NCBI RefSeq assembly: GCF_027568515.1
Contig: NZ_JANKZF010000029.1
Coordinates: forward strand, 1 to 64,000
Direction: 5' to 3'
DNA from: Arthrobacter sp. HY1533
GTDB taxonomy: Bacteria > Actinomycetota > Actinomycetes > Actinomycetales > Micrococcaceae
DNA: 64,000 nucleotides
Shown here: positions 51,251 to 60,320 of the stretch, piece after piece
How the letters are laid out: each line of letters opens with the position of its first letter
Position numbering within the stretch: the stretch's first letter is position 1
Position numbers and translations under genes: made by a program
The notes under the pieces: model-generated
Seen by the model: only the letters and a program-made list of their open reading frames with translations
Database searches by the model: none
Told to the model about the DNA's origin: nothing

Positions 51251-52402
51251 CTACGGCTCGATCGGCCCCAGCCACGCGTTGGCGATGGTTGAGTGCGCCG
51301 ACTCGTCGTCGGAGGGGTGGAACATCCCGGCCAGCACATCGCGGTACAGCCGGCCCAGTTCATTGCCGGCGAAGTAGCTGCCGCCGCCGCTGACGCGGAT
51401 GATCAAGTCGACCACGGTGCGTGCCGTTTCCGTGGCACGGACCTTCAGCCCCACCATCTTCGGGAACCACTGCGCCCCGTGGTCCACCTGCCCGTCAATG
51501 TCCCGGGCCAGCGATTCCAGCTGCGGGTAGAGCCCGTCCATGGCCAGGGCCGCATCGGCGATGCGCCAGCGAATGTCCGGGTCCTGCGCATAGCTCTTGC
51601 CGGACTTCTTTGACATGCGCCGCTTCACATTGGCCACGCCGATCTGCAGGGCCCGCTCCCCCAGCCCCGTGTACACGGCGGCAAGGAGCGTCTCAAAGCA
51701 CGCAAAGATGGCGAAGATGAGCGGGTCGGCATTGGGTCCCACGGGAAGTTTCCGGAAAACGCGCTCCGCAGGCGCCACAACGCCGTCGAGCACTGTGGTG
51801 TTTGACTGGCTGGCGCGCATGCCCAGCGTGTTCCAGTCATCCTTGATGGTGTAGCCGGGTGTTTCACGGGTGATGAAGGCGTGCACCAGCGCGGGCTCCT
51901 CCCCCGTGCTGTCCTTGCCGAAGATGCCCAGCCGCGTCCATGCGGGCGACAGCGAGGTGAAGATCTTTGTGCCGGTGAAGGAGTAGCTGCCGTCGGCCAG
52001 GGGCTGCGCCACCGTGTTGGAGTCAAAGAGCACTGAGTCGTTGCCGGCCTCCGAGTTGCCAAAGGCAAACACCTCCCCCGCCACGGCCTCCGCCAGCACG
52101 TAGTCCAGGGAGTCATCCCCGCGCCCGCGCAAAAGATGGGCGACGCCGGTCCACACCAGGTGCATGTTGATGGCAAGCGCCGTGGCCGGGGCGGCCGTTG
52201 CCAGCCTGCGCTGGGCGGCAGCCGCCGCCTCGAGGCCATAGCCGAGTCCGCCGTCGGCCTTTGCGGCAAACATGCGCAGGTAGCCCTGCGCCTTCAGCTC
52301 GGCCAGGTCCTCGTGGAAGAACTCGTTGCGTTCGTCGTAGCCCTTCGCGCGGTCGCGGAAGCGCTCCAGGAGCTCATCGGGCAGGAGTTCGTTCAGGTCC
52401 AT
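51251..52402 (-). CDS. Acyl-CoA dehydrogenase family protein
   Basis: Flavoprotein of 383 residues with an N-terminal helical domain, middle beta domain and C-terminal four-helix domain. Visible blocks are GYGLEAAAAAQRRLA, AFGNSEAGNDS, YSFTGTKIFTSLSPAW (FAD/substrate strand) and VDLIIRVSGGGSYFAGNELGRLYRDVLAG. The active-site Glu position is not obvious, so it could be a Hpa/DszC-like monooxygenase or dehydrogenase relative. ATG 52402 is preferred to 52408 by ribosome-site distance (AGGGG). It lies 10 bp downstream of the M20 peptidase gene. Confidence 0.82.
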   Translation of the reverse strand: MDLNELLPDELLERFRDRAKGYDERNEFFHEDLAELKAQGYLRMFAAKADGGLGYGLEAAAAAQRRLATAAPATALAINMHLVWTGVAHLLRGRGDDSLDYVLAEAVAGEVFAFGNSEAGNDSVLFDSNTVAQPLADGSYSFTGTKIFTSLSPAWTRLGIFGKDSTGEEPALVHAFITRETPGYTIKDDWNTLGMRASQSNTTVLDGVVAPAERVFRKLPVGPNADPLIFAIFACFETLLAAVYTGLGERALQIGVANVKRRMSKKSGKSYAQDPDIRWRIADAALAMDGLYPQLESLARDIDGQVDHGAQWFPKMVGLKVRATETARTVVDLIIRVSGGGSYFAGNELGRLYRDVLAGMFHPSDDESAHSTIANAWLGPIEP

Positions 52403-52412
52403 TCCCATGCCC

Positions 52413-53717
52413 CTAGTAGTTGCTCAGCAGGCGGTCCAGGACGCGGGCTCCGAACTTCAGCGAGTCCACCGGCACGCGCTCGTCCACGCCGTGGAACATG
52501 CCGGTGAAGTCAAGCTCCGGGGGCAGCTGCAGCGGGGCAAAGCCGTAGCCGGTGATGCCCAGGCGGCTCAGTGACTTGTTGTCAGTGCCGCCGGACAGCG
52601 TGTAGGGCAGCACCGTGGAGCCGGGATCCTCGGAGTGCAGGGAGTCAATCATGGCGTCCACCAGGTTTCCCGCGAAGGGTGTCTCGAGGGAGACGTCGTT
52701 GTGGATCGTGGAGATGTCGATGCCCTCGCCGGCCAGTTCACGGACCAGCTCCAGCACTTGTTCGTGCTGTCCGGGCAGTGTGCGGATGTCAATCATGGCC
52801 TCGGCAGTGCCGGGAATCACATTTGCCTTGTATCCACTCTTGAGGAACGTGGGGTTGGCCGTGTTCTGCAGCGTGGCACCCACAAAGCGGGACACCGTGC
52901 CCAGCTGGCTCAGCAGCGTGTCCGGGTTTCCCTCGTCAAATTCGATGCCGGTCAGTTCGGAGACGCCCTCCAGGAAGGCCCGGGTGGTGTCGGTGTATTC
53001 AATGGGCCATTCGTGGTCGCCGATGCGGGTGACGGCCCGGGCCAGGCGGGTCACTGCATTGTCGGTGTTGATGTGCGAGCCGTGGCCGGCACGGCCGTGT
53101 GCGGTCAGGCGCAGCCAGGCCAGGCCCTTCTCGGCCGTCTGCAGCAGGTAGGCGCGCTTGCCGTTGATCTCGGTGGAGAAGCCGCCCACCTCGGAGATGG
53201 CCTCGGTGGCACCCTCGAAAAGGTCGGGACGGTTGTCCACGGACCAGCGGGCGCCGTACGTGCCGCCCGCTTCCTCGTCGGCGAAGAAGGCAAACACAAT
53301 GTCCCGCTTGGGCTTGCGCCCCTCACGGCCCATGGAACGCATGACGGAAAGGATCATGGCGTCCATGTCCTTCATGTCCACGGCGCCGCGACCCCAGATC
53401 AACCCGTCGCGGATTTCGCCGCCGAAGGGGTTAACGCTCCAGTCGGCGGCCTGGGCGGGCACGACGTCCAGGTGGCCGTGGACCACCAGGGCCGGCAGGG
53501 AGGAATCAGACCCCTCTATGCGGGTGACCACGTTGGCGCGCCCCGGGGAGGACTCGTACAGCTCGGGTGAGAGTCCGGCCTCGGAAATCAGGGCGGCCGT
53601 GTGCTCGGCAATGGCCCGCTCCCCCGGGCCCTCGTTGTCGGCGAAGTTGCTGGTGTCGAAACGGATGAGGTCGGCGCAGATGCCGGCCACTTCATCTTCG
53701 GGCCTGAGGGTGCTCAC
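52413..53717 (-). CDS. M20-family metallopeptidase
   Basis: Zinc peptidase of 434 residues of the M20/ArgE/DapE group. Metal and catalytic blocks are VVHGHLDVVPA (His, Asp), GRGAVDMKDMDAM (bridging Asp), FFADEEAGG (catalytic Glu and metal Glu), and a lid domain around the HGRAGHGSHIN loop; SGGTDNK near the end carries the last metal ligand region. It probably cleaves dipeptides or N-acyl amino acids. It is in an operon with the acyl-CoA dehydrogenase-like gene. Confidence 0.88.
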   Translation of the reverse strand: MSTLRPEDEVAGICADLIRFDTSNFADNEGPGERAIAEHTAALISEAGLSPELYESSPGRANVVTRIEGSDSSLPALVVHGHLDVVPAQAADWSVNPFGGEIRDGLIWGRGAVDMKDMDAMILSVMRSMGREGRKPKRDIVFAFFADEEAGGTYGARWSVDNRPDLFEGATEAISEVGGFSTEINGKRAYLLQTAEKGLAWLRLTAHGRAGHGSHINTDNAVTRLARAVTRIGDHEWPIEYTDTTRAFLEGVSELTGIEFDEGNPDTLLSQLGTVSRFVGATLQNTANPTFLKSGYKANVIPGTAEAMIDIRTLPGQHEQVLELVRELAGEGIDISTIHNDVSLETPFAGNLVDAMIDSLHSEDPGSTVLPYTLSGGTDNKSLSRLGITGYGFAPLQLPPELDFTGMFHGVDERVPVDSLKFGARVLDRLLSNY

Positions 53718-53815
53718 GAAATAACTCCTTAGTGCTGTGGCGTGGATCCCAGCCTACCTTTTGGCCTGTTTTGGTGCCCGCAGGGGGTCAAAAACGGACC
53801 CGGAACCCTCGATTG

Positions 53816-53843
53816 TTGTTTTGCGCAAAAGTCGTGCTATTGT
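53816..53843 (+). promoter_or_regulatory. Possible tRNA-Leu promoter
   Basis: TTGTTT (53816-53821), 16 bp, then TATTGT (53838-53843) lies about 65 bp before the tRNA in a locally AT-rich segment. It is only a moderate match to consensus. Confidence 0.35.
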
Positions 53844-53908
53844 TTTCATCGCTGCTGCGGCGGACAACGATTCAACCGAAAGGAAGAACCGGTTCGCTGC
53901 GATCACCT

Positions 53909-53991
53909 GCGCGGGTGGCGGAATGGCAGACGCGCTAGCTTGAGGTGCTAGTCCTGGAAACGGGGTGGGGGTTCAAGTCCCCCTCCGCGCA
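53909..53991 (+). tRNA. tRNA-Leu (anticodon GAG)
   Basis: The acceptor stem GCGCGGG pairs with TCCGCGC, discriminator A at 53991. The anticodon arm is CTAGC-TTGAGGT-GCTAG with GAG at loop positions 3-5; a long variable arm (type II) and the T-arm GGGGG-TTCAAGT-CCCCC complete the structure. The 3-prime CCA is not encoded. A perfect terminator follows within 10 bp. Confidence 0.97.
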
Positions 53992-53998
53992 CAGAATG

Positions 53999-54033
53999 AC
54001 TCCCTGGGAACTCCGGTTCCCAGGGAGTTTTTT
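53999..54033 (+). terminator. Intrinsic terminator after tRNA-Leu
   Basis: ACTCCCTGGGAAC (53999-54011), loop TCCG, GTTCCCAGGGAGT (54016-54028) and a T-tract to 54033 form a textbook terminator. Confidence 0.95.
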
Positions 54034-54093
54034 GCATCCCTGCACGAATGGTCCACGGGAATGTGAGGCAACTCATAGAGTAAGGAGCCAATC

Positions 54094-54870
54094 ATGGAAA
54101 CTGAACGGGAAACGCACCAGGATGCGGCCCGGAAGTCCTCAAGGACGCTCAAGCTCATCACCAAGTTGCTGGCCAAGGCCGAGTCAACGCCCTTCCCCGC
54201 CGAGGCCCTGGCCTTCCAGGAGCACGCCGAGCGCCTCATGGTCCGCTACGGCATTGAACAGGCTGCCATCGACGCCGAGGCCCGCAGCTCCGGGCGCCCG
54301 CAGGAGCGAATGGTGGAGGAACGCGTCGAGTTCACGGGGCAGTACCGCGTGGGCCAGGCCCGCGGATTCACCCACATTGCGCTGGCCTTCAACAACGTTC
54401 GGGTCCTGCAGGCCACCACCAGCTCTCGGAAATTGCTGTATCTCATTGGTGCGGAGTCCGATGTGACCCAGGTCCTGCGCCTTTTTGCCTCCCTGCGGCT
54501 GCAGCTGGAATCGGCCATGGCCGCGTGGTGGCTGGACTACCCCTACAAGGATTTCCTGTCCACGCATGAGCGGACGCTGGAGCGGCGCCAGTTCCAGTTG
54601 GGGTTCCTTTCCACGGTGGCCGGCCGGATCGAGGCCGCCTACAGCAGCGAGGTCGCCGCGGCAGGTCCCGGCAACGAACTGGTCCTGGCCAGCCGCCGCG
54701 ACCGTGCCGATGCGAAGGTGGCCGAGCTCTACCCCCAATTGCGCACGGCCCGCAGCCAGGCCATGTCCATGGGTTCCCGGGCAGCCCACTCGGCGGGCAG
54801 CCTCGCCGGAACCATGGCCACCGTCAACAGCCAGGTGGACACGTCCAGGCGGCGGTCCCTGGGCTCCTGA
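54094..54870 (+). CDS. DUF2786 domain protein
   Basis: Protein of 258 residues. The DUF2786 segment is near the start: KLITKLLAKAESTPFPAEALAFQEHAERLMVRYGIEQ, with the usual KLLxKAEST pattern. The remainder is mostly helical with basic patches and an Ala/Ser-rich tail; no catalytic motif is seen. AAGGAG at 54081-54086 precedes ATG 54094. It sits between tRNA-Leu and a membrane hydrolase on the same strand. Function is unknown in the family. Confidence 0.82.
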   Translation: METERETHQDAARKSSRTLKLITKLLAKAESTPFPAEALAFQEHAERLMVRYGIEQAAIDAEARSSGRPQERMVEERVEFTGQYRVGQARGFTHIALAFNNVRVLQATTSSRKLLYLIGAESDVTQVLRLFASLRLQLESAMAAWWLDYPYKDFLSTHERTLERRQFQLGFLSTVAGRIEAAYSSEVAAAGPGNELVLASRRDRADAKVAELYPQLRTARSQAMSMGSRAAHSAGSLAGTMATVNSQVDTSRRRSLGS

Positions 54871-54917
54871 AGCGGATAGTCTGGGCTTTTCAATCCACCC
54901 AGCAAGGGAAACTTTTC

Positions 54918-56624
54918 ATGCCGCACACCCGGGCCTCCACGCTCGCCGCCACCATTGCAGGGTGCGCAGCCGTTGCCCTGGCGCTGACACCGTCCCTGGT
55001 GCCGCGCCCGGCCACGTTCCAGGGATTCCTGGCCGGGCTGTCCTTTGGGCTCGCCTGGCTTGGTGCCTCGTGGCTGTGGCGCCTTGCTGCTGCGGGGATG
55101 GCACGACGCCGGTCCGCCGGTTCCGCGGCGACCACCCGGTCCGCTCCTGCTCCCCTGCCGCGCTGGGCCTGGCCCGCCGCACTTGCCGCCGTGGCCTTGT
55201 ACGTACTGCTTCTGGGCAGGCTCGTGATCCGCTGGCAAAACGAGGTCCGCGCCATGGTGGAGATGCCGCCGGTTGACGGGCTCGACGTCGTGGCGTTTAT
55301 GGCCGTCGCCCTGATTGTTGCGGCCCTGGTTTTTGGCGCCCAAAGGGGCCTGCGGCGCATGGCCGCACTGGGACGCGGCTGGACGCGGCGTGCCCTGCCT
55401 GCCTCGGGATCACGGCCCGGGGTGGCCACGGCAGGCGGCCTGCTGGCGGGGACCGCTGCAGCGGTTCTTGTGCTGGCCCTAGTTGTGTCGGCGGCGCTGA
55501 TCGGCACGGACGCCGTCTACTCGGCGCGCAACGGCACCACGCCTGAGGGCATCTCGGAACCCTCAGGGGAATTCCGTTCCGCCGGCCCAGACTCGGCCGC
55601 CAGCTGGGACAGCCTGGGCATGCAGGGCCGCGCGTTTGTGGGCGGCGGACCCACGGCTGCACAAATTGGGCAGGTGACAGGCCATCCGGCCAAGGAGCCT
55701 GTGCGTGTCTACGTGGGATCTGCGCAGGAGGACAGCATGGAGGCCCGGGCCAGGGTTGCCGTGGCGGAACTCAAGCGCACCGGCGGATTTGGCCGCGGCA
55801 CACTCATGGTTGCAACACCCACCGGCTCCGGCTGGCTGGAACGGCAGGCCGTCGATTCCCTGGAGTACCTGCACGGCGGCGACACCGCCATCGTGTCCAT
55901 GCAGTATTCATACCAGCCAAGCTGGGTGTCGTTCCTGTTCCACCAGGACCTCCCCCGCGACTCCGCCCAGGCGCTGTACAAGGCGGTCAAGGCCGAATGG
56001 GACACCCTGCCCGCCGCCACGCGGCCCGCACTGCTTGTCTACGGCCTGAGCCTCGGGGCCTCGGGCATGCAGTCCGCCTTTTCCGGAGTCGGGGAATTGA
56101 CCCAAAGTGTGAGCGGGGCGGTGTTCTCGGGCGCCCCCAACAACTCCCAGCCGTGGGGGACGCTGCAGGCGCAGCGCGACACGGGCTCACCCGTGTGGCA
56201 GCCGCAGTTCGACGGCGGCCGCAATGTGCGCTGGCTGTCCAACAACGGCGACTTCGCCAAGATCCAGGGGGCCTGGGAACCCGGCCGCATCGCGTACCTG
56301 CAGCACGGCACCGACGCCGTCACCTGGCTGACGCCGCGGCTCATCTGGGACAGGCCGGACTGGCTGCAGGGCAGCGCGGCAGGCGGAGGACGCGCGCCCG
56401 ACGTCAGCGACTCAATGCGCTGGATCCCGCTGGTGACCTACCTGCAGGTGGCGTTTGACATGTTCATGGGCGAGGCCGTGCCTGCCTCCCACGGCCACAA
56501 CTTTGGCGATGTGGCCGTGGGGGCCTGGCACGGCGTCCACCCCTCCAGCCTGGACCGGGCGGCTGTGGACCGCATCCAGGCGGTCATCGCCGCCTACCCC
56601 TACGAAGACTCCATGGACAACTGA
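54918..56624 (+). CDS. Abhydrolase_9-type membrane alpha/beta hydrolase
   Basis: Protein of 568 residues. Four membrane helices lie within residues 10-210 (AATIAGCAAVALALTPSLVPRP, LAGLSFGLAWLGASWLWRLA and two more). The large extracytoplasmic part has the Abhydrolase_9 pattern: VRVYVGSAQEDSMEARARVAVAEL, the nucleophile elbow LVYGLSLGASGMQ (Ser) and a late His in ASHGHNFGD. Substrate unknown; possibly cell-envelope lipid. AAGGGAAA precedes ATG 54918. It converges with the MaoC-like gene. Confidence 0.85.
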   Translation: MPHTRASTLAATIAGCAAVALALTPSLVPRPATFQGFLAGLSFGLAWLGASWLWRLAAAGMARRRSAGSAATTRSAPAPLPRWAWPAALAAVALYVLLLGRLVIRWQNEVRAMVEMPPVDGLDVVAFMAVALIVAALVFGAQRGLRRMAALGRGWTRRALPASGSRPGVATAGGLLAGTAAAVLVLALVVSAALIGTDAVYSARNGTTPEGISEPSGEFRSAGPDSAASWDSLGMQGRAFVGGGPTAAQIGQVTGHPAKEPVRVYVGSAQEDSMEARARVAVAELKRTGGFGRGTLMVATPTGSGWLERQAVDSLEYLHGGDTAIVSMQYSYQPSWVSFLFHQDLPRDSAQALYKAVKAEWDTLPAATRPALLVYGLSLGASGMQSAFSGVGELTQSVSGAVFSGAPNNSQPWGTLQAQRDTGSPVWQPQFDGGRNVRWLSNNGDFAKIQGAWEPGRIAYLQHGTDAVTWLTPRLIWDRPDWLQGSAAGGGRAPDVSDSMRWIPLVTYLQVAFDMFMGEAVPASHGHNFGDVAVGAWHGVHPSSLDRAAVDRIQAVIAAYPYEDSMDN

Positions 56625-56631
56625 CGGCCGC

Positions 56632-57543
56632 TCAGGGGCAGCCGGCTGCCACCGAGCCGCTGAAATAGCGCCGGGCGGTGTGCGCATTCCACGCCGTGAA
56701 CTCCGAACCCAGCCACACGCCGTCGTCCGCCCTGCGGTCCAGCACCTCAAGGGAGACGGTGGCCGGCAGGAAGATGGGCGAGTCAAAGGAGATATCCCAG
56801 CTGAACGCGTCCGGCTTGGACGGCGGAACCGTTGCCAGGACGCGGGCGGCCGCATACATGCCGTGGGCAATCGAGCGGCGCAGGCCCAGGGCCTTTGCGC
56901 TCAGCACGCTCAGGTGGATGGGGTTGAAGTCCCCCGACACCGCGGCATAGGCGCGCCCGGTGTCCACGCCCAGGCGCCACTGCGCCGTCGGGACGGGCGG
57001 CACAAAATCCGTGCGCCCCGCGGTGGCGCCGGGCTTGTCGAGCCCGGGCAGGAACACACCCTTGGCCAGGTAGGTGGAGACGCCCCGCCACAGCAGTTCG
57101 GTGCCGTCGGCATTGTGGATCTCGGCCACGAGCTGCACCTGTGTGCCGCTGCGGTGGCCCGTGAGGTCCCTTGCCCAGGCCCGCACCGAGAGTTCGTCGG
57201 TGAACAGGACAGGGGCAAAGTGCTCCACCTGGTTGCGCAGGTGGATCATGCCCAGCAGGGGAAGCGGAAAGTCCTCCTGGACCATGACCGACATGGCCAC
57301 GGGGAACGCAAAGGCATGCAGGTACCCCGAGGGCAGCACGTCGCGGGCCGGCTCCCCCATGAGGTGGGCAAACTCGGTGACCTTTGCCAGGTCGGCGCGC
57401 ACGCCGCGCACCTCCACGGCCCGTGCGGGCAGGGCCACCACGGGCTCCGAGCGCATGAGCCTGCTGCGGGCGGCCGTGGCCGCGGCGTTGACATACAGCT
57501 TCGACAGCGACGGCATTTCGTTCAGCTGGGTGTCCTCGCTCAT
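56632..57543 (-). CDS. htdX: MaoC/HtdX-like 3-hydroxyacyl dehydratase
   Basis: Double hot-dog hydratase of 303 residues, comparable with HtdX of M. tuberculosis (about 280). Hydratase 2-like motif: GDFNPIHLSVLSAKALGLRRSIAHGMYAAARVL, carrying the Asp/Asn...His dyad. It dehydrates 3-hydroxyacyl-CoA or ACP. ATG 57543 overlaps the stop of the reductase gene by four bases (ATGA). In M. tuberculosis the order fabG4-htdX beside fadA2 is the same. Confidence 0.85.
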   Translation of the reverse strand: MSEDTQLNEMPSLSKLYVNAAATAARSRLMRSEPVVALPARAVEVRGVRADLAKVTEFAHLMGEPARDVLPSGYLHAFAFPVAMSVMVQEDFPLPLLGMIHLRNQVEHFAPVLFTDELSVRAWARDLTGHRSGTQVQLVAEIHNADGTELLWRGVSTYLAKGVFLPGLDKPGATAGRTDFVPPVPTAQWRLGVDTGRAYAAVSGDFNPIHLSVLSAKALGLRRSIAHGMYAAARVLATVPPSKPDAFSWDISFDSPIFLPATVSLEVLDRRADDGVWLGSEFTAWNAHTARRYFSGSVAAGCP

Positions 57544-58907
57544 TGCCCCACCAGGTTCTGCCCGCACACCCGCAGCACGTTGGCCGTGACGCCGGCAGCC
57601 GCGGGCTGGGCGAAGAACGCGATGGCCTCGGCCACGTCTCCGGGCCGGCCGCCCTGTTGCAGGCTGTTCAGGCGCCGGGCCACCTCGCGGGTCGCAAAGG
57701 GGATCTTGGCTGTCATGTCTGTTTCAATGAAGCCGGGGGCCACGGCGTTGACAGTGCCGCCGCGTGCCTCAAGCAGCGGCGCGGTGGAACGCACCATGCC
57801 CATGACGCCGGCCTTGGAGGCCGCGTAGTTGCTCTGGCCGCGGTTGCCGGCGATGCCACTCGTGGAGGCGACGCTGATGATCCTAGCGTTCCCGCCGAAG
57901 TCGCCGCTGGCGAGGAACGCCTCGTTCATGCGCAGCTGCGAGGCAATGTTGACGGCAATGACCGAGTCCCACTTGGCCGCATCCATGTTGGCCAGCAGCT
58001 TGTCGCGGGTGATGCCGGCGTTGTGCACCACGATGTCGAGCCTGCCGTGGCGGGAGATGGCGTGGTCCAGGATGCGCTCCCCGGCGTCGGGCGCCGTGAT
58101 GTCCAGCTGCAGCGCCGTGCCGTGGATGTCATTGGCGACGGCGGCCAGGTGGTCGCCCGCGGCCGGCACGTCAACGGCAATGACGGTTGCGCCGTCCCGG
58201 GCCAGGGTGCGGGCAATGGCCGCACCGATCCCGCGGGCAGCGCCGGTGACGACGGCGACGCAGCCGTTGAGCGGCTTGTCCCAGTCGCCGGCCACTTCGC
58301 CGACGGCGGATGCCGTGAGGAACTGGCCGTCAACAAACGCCGAACGGCCCGAGAGGAAGAAGCGCAGGGACGCCATGGCGCTCGGGGAGTCTGCGGCGAT
58401 GCCGTTGGCCAGCAGGATGCCGTTGGCCGTGGCGCCCGCCCGCAGCTCCTTGGCCACGGAGCGGACAATGCCGTCCACTCCGTTGCGGGCCGCGGCAATG
58501 GCGGGTGCGTCACTTGGGAGGGCTGGCCGGGAGATGGTGACGATCCGCGCGTTCTTGTTGAGGTCACGCAGCGCCGCGCCTACGGCCAGCATGGGTGCCG
58601 AGAGCTGTTCGGGGTGGCCCAGTTCGTCCAGGACCACCACAATGGCGCCCAGCTTTTCCTTGGGCGTGGCATGCCGGCGTACGTCTTGGTGCCAGTCGAG
58701 CAGCACCTTGGCGACGTCGTCGGACCCGGCGCCCTGGCCCATCACCAGGACGGGGCCCTCGATGAGGGGAGCGCCGGGGTTGTAGCGGCGCAGGATGGCC
58801 GGTTGCGGCAGGCCCAGGCGTTTGGCCAGGTCGCGGCCGAAGCCGCGGCTGACGAATTCGGTGTACTTGTCGGCCTTCTCGCGTGCGCCGTTGCTGTGCG
58901 TGGTCAT
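57540..58907 (-). CDS. fabG4: High-molecular-weight 3-oxoacyl reductase (FabG4-like)
   Basis: Protein of 455 residues, nearly the length of mycobacterial FabG4 (454). Its N-terminal half (residues 1-215) is a degenerate, flavodoxin-like Rossmann domain without a clear nucleotide motif. The C-terminal half is a typical SDR: VVTGAARGIG, HNAGITRDKLL, SVASTSGIAG (Ser) and YAASKAG (Tyr, Lys), with PGFIETDMTA. It reduces 3-oxoacyl-CoA. It lies 4 bp downstream of the thiolase gene, in an operon with both. Confidence 0.9.
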   Translation of the reverse strand: MTTHSNGAREKADKYTEFVSRGFGRDLAKRLGLPQPAILRRYNPGAPLIEGPVLVMGQGAGSDDVAKVLLDWHQDVRRHATPKEKLGAIVVVLDELGHPEQLSAPMLAVGAALRDLNKNARIVTISRPALPSDAPAIAAARNGVDGIVRSVAKELRAGATANGILLANGIAADSPSAMASLRFFLSGRSAFVDGQFLTASAVGEVAGDWDKPLNGCVAVVTGAARGIGAAIARTLARDGATVIAVDVPAAGDHLAAVANDIHGTALQLDITAPDAGERILDHAISRHGRLDIVVHNAGITRDKLLANMDAAKWDSVIAVNIASQLRMNEAFLASGDFGGNARIISVASTSGIAGNRGQSNYAASKAGVMGMVRSTAPLLEARGGTVNAVAPGFIETDMTAKIPFATREVARRLNSLQQGGRPGDVAEAIAFFAQPAAAGVTANVLRVCGQNLVGQ

Positions 58908-58911
58908 CGGG

Positions 58912-60255
58912 TTACCGTGCTTCCAGGATGGCGACGACGCCCTGGCCGCCGGCGGCGCAGACCGAGATGAGTCCGCGTGCGGGGCGGCCGTCCACCTGGC
59001 CGCGTTCGTGCAGCATCTTGGCCAGGGTGGCAACGAGGCGCCCGCCGGTGGCTGCGAAGGGGTGGCCGGCGGCGAGTGAGGAGCCGTTGACGTTGAGCTT
59101 GCTTCGGTCCACCGTGCCGAAGGCGCCGTCAAGGCCAAGGCGGGTCTTGCCGAACTCCTCGTCCTCCCAGGCGGCCAGGGTGCTGAGCACTGTGCCGGCG
59201 AATGCCTCGTGGATTTCAAAGTAGTCAATGTCAGCCAGCGTCAGGCCGTTGCGGGCCAGCAGGCGCGGCACGGCGAAGGCGGGAGCCATGAGCAGGCCGT
59301 CCTTGCCGTGGACAAAGTCAACCGCGGCGGCTTCGCCGTCCACCACATCGGCCAGGATGGGCAGGTCGCGGGCGGCAGCCCATTCCTCGGAGGCCAGCAG
59401 CACGGTGGAGGCGCCGTCGGTCAGGGGTGTCGAGTTGCCGGCCGTCATGGTGGCGGCGGCACCCAGCGACTTGCCGAACACGGGCTTGAGCGAGGCCAGC
59501 TTTTCCAGCGTGGAGTCGCCGCGCAGGTTGGAGTCCTTGGACAGGCCGCGGAAGGGGGTTACCAGGTCATCGAAGAAATTGCGGCCGTAGGCGGCGGCCA
59601 GGTTCTTGTGGCTGGCCAGGGCCAGTTCGTCCTGGGCCTCGCGGCTGATCTTCCACTGGGCGGTGGTGAGTGCCTGGTGTTCGCCCATGGACAGGCCCGT
59701 GCGGGGTTCGCCGGTTGACGGCGCGTCCGGGGACAGGTCCTTGGGGCGGATGCGGCTGAGAATCTTCAGCTTCTGGCCAGTGGTCTTGGCGCGGTTGAGG
59801 TCCAGCAGGATGGCACGCAGGCCCTCACTGACGGCGATCGGCGCATCGGAGGCGGAGTCCACGCCGCCAGCAATGGCGGAGTCAATCTGCCCCAGCTTGA
59901 TCTTGTTGGACAGTCCCAGGACAGTTTCCAGTCCCGTGGCGCAGGCCTGCTGGAGGTCGTAGGCGGGGGTGGTGGCGGCAAGCGCCGAGCCGAGGACGGC
60001 CTCGCGGGTGAGGTTGAAGTCGCGGGAGTGCTTGAGCACGGCGCCTGCTGCCACCTCACCAATTTCCTCACCGGCCAGGCCGAAGCGGGCCACGAGTCCG
60101 TCGAGGGCGGCCGTCAGCATGTCCTGATTGGAGGAATGCGCATAGGCGCCGCCCGTGCGGGCGAACGGGATGCGGTTTCCGCCCACAACCACTGCCTTGC
60201 GCAGGGTGGGAAGCTGGGCCGCGCCGGATGATGCGGCGGTTGTGGGGTTTGACAT
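58912..60255 (-). CDS. fadA2: Acetyl-CoA C-acyltransferase (FadA2-like thiolase)
   Basis: Thiolase of 447 residues. Nucleophilic Cys in QQACATGLETV, the His of DYFEIHEAFAGTVL, the glycine-rich GSSLAAGHPFAATGGR and the second Cys in SVCAAGGQGVV are all present. It cleaves or forms 3-oxoacyl-CoA. The N-terminal region carries PFARTGGAYA as in FadA2/FadI thiolases rather than AtoB. ATG 60255 follows GGAGAGAG; the open frame extends upstream through the operator but is not coding there. First gene of fadA2-fabG4-htdX. Confidence 0.9.
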   Translation of the reverse strand: MSNPTTAASSGAAQLPTLRKAVVVGGNRIPFARTGGAYAHSSNQDMLTAALDGLVARFGLAGEEIGEVAAGAVLKHSRDFNLTREAVLGSALAATTPAYDLQQACATGLETVLGLSNKIKLGQIDSAIAGGVDSASDAPIAVSEGLRAILLDLNRAKTTGQKLKILSRIRPKDLSPDAPSTGEPRTGLSMGEHQALTTAQWKISREAQDELALASHKNLAAAYGRNFFDDLVTPFRGLSKDSNLRGDSTLEKLASLKPVFGKSLGAAATMTAGNSTPLTDGASTVLLASEEWAAARDLPILADVVDGEAAAVDFVHGKDGLLMAPAFAVPRLLARNGLTLADIDYFEIHEAFAGTVLSTLAAWEDEEFGKTRLGLDGAFGTVDRSKLNVNGSSLAAGHPFAATGGRLVATLAKMLHERGQVDGRPARGLISVCAAGGQGVVAILEAR

Positions 60256-60289
60256 GGAACTCTCTCCTTCGGGAACACCGTCTGTTACT

Positions 60290-60320
60290 GATACCCAGCG
60301 TACCTGATACGCTGGGTATC
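60290..60320. promoter_or_regulatory. Perfect 31-bp palindrome, TetR operator between fadA2 and tetR
   Basis: GATACCCAGCGTA (60290-60302), five bases, TACGCTGGGTATC (60308-60320) is a perfect 13-bp inverted repeat ending at the base before the regulator GTG. It also lies 35 bp upstream of the fadA2 ATG, so one bound repressor could shut both divergent units. Confidence 0.82.
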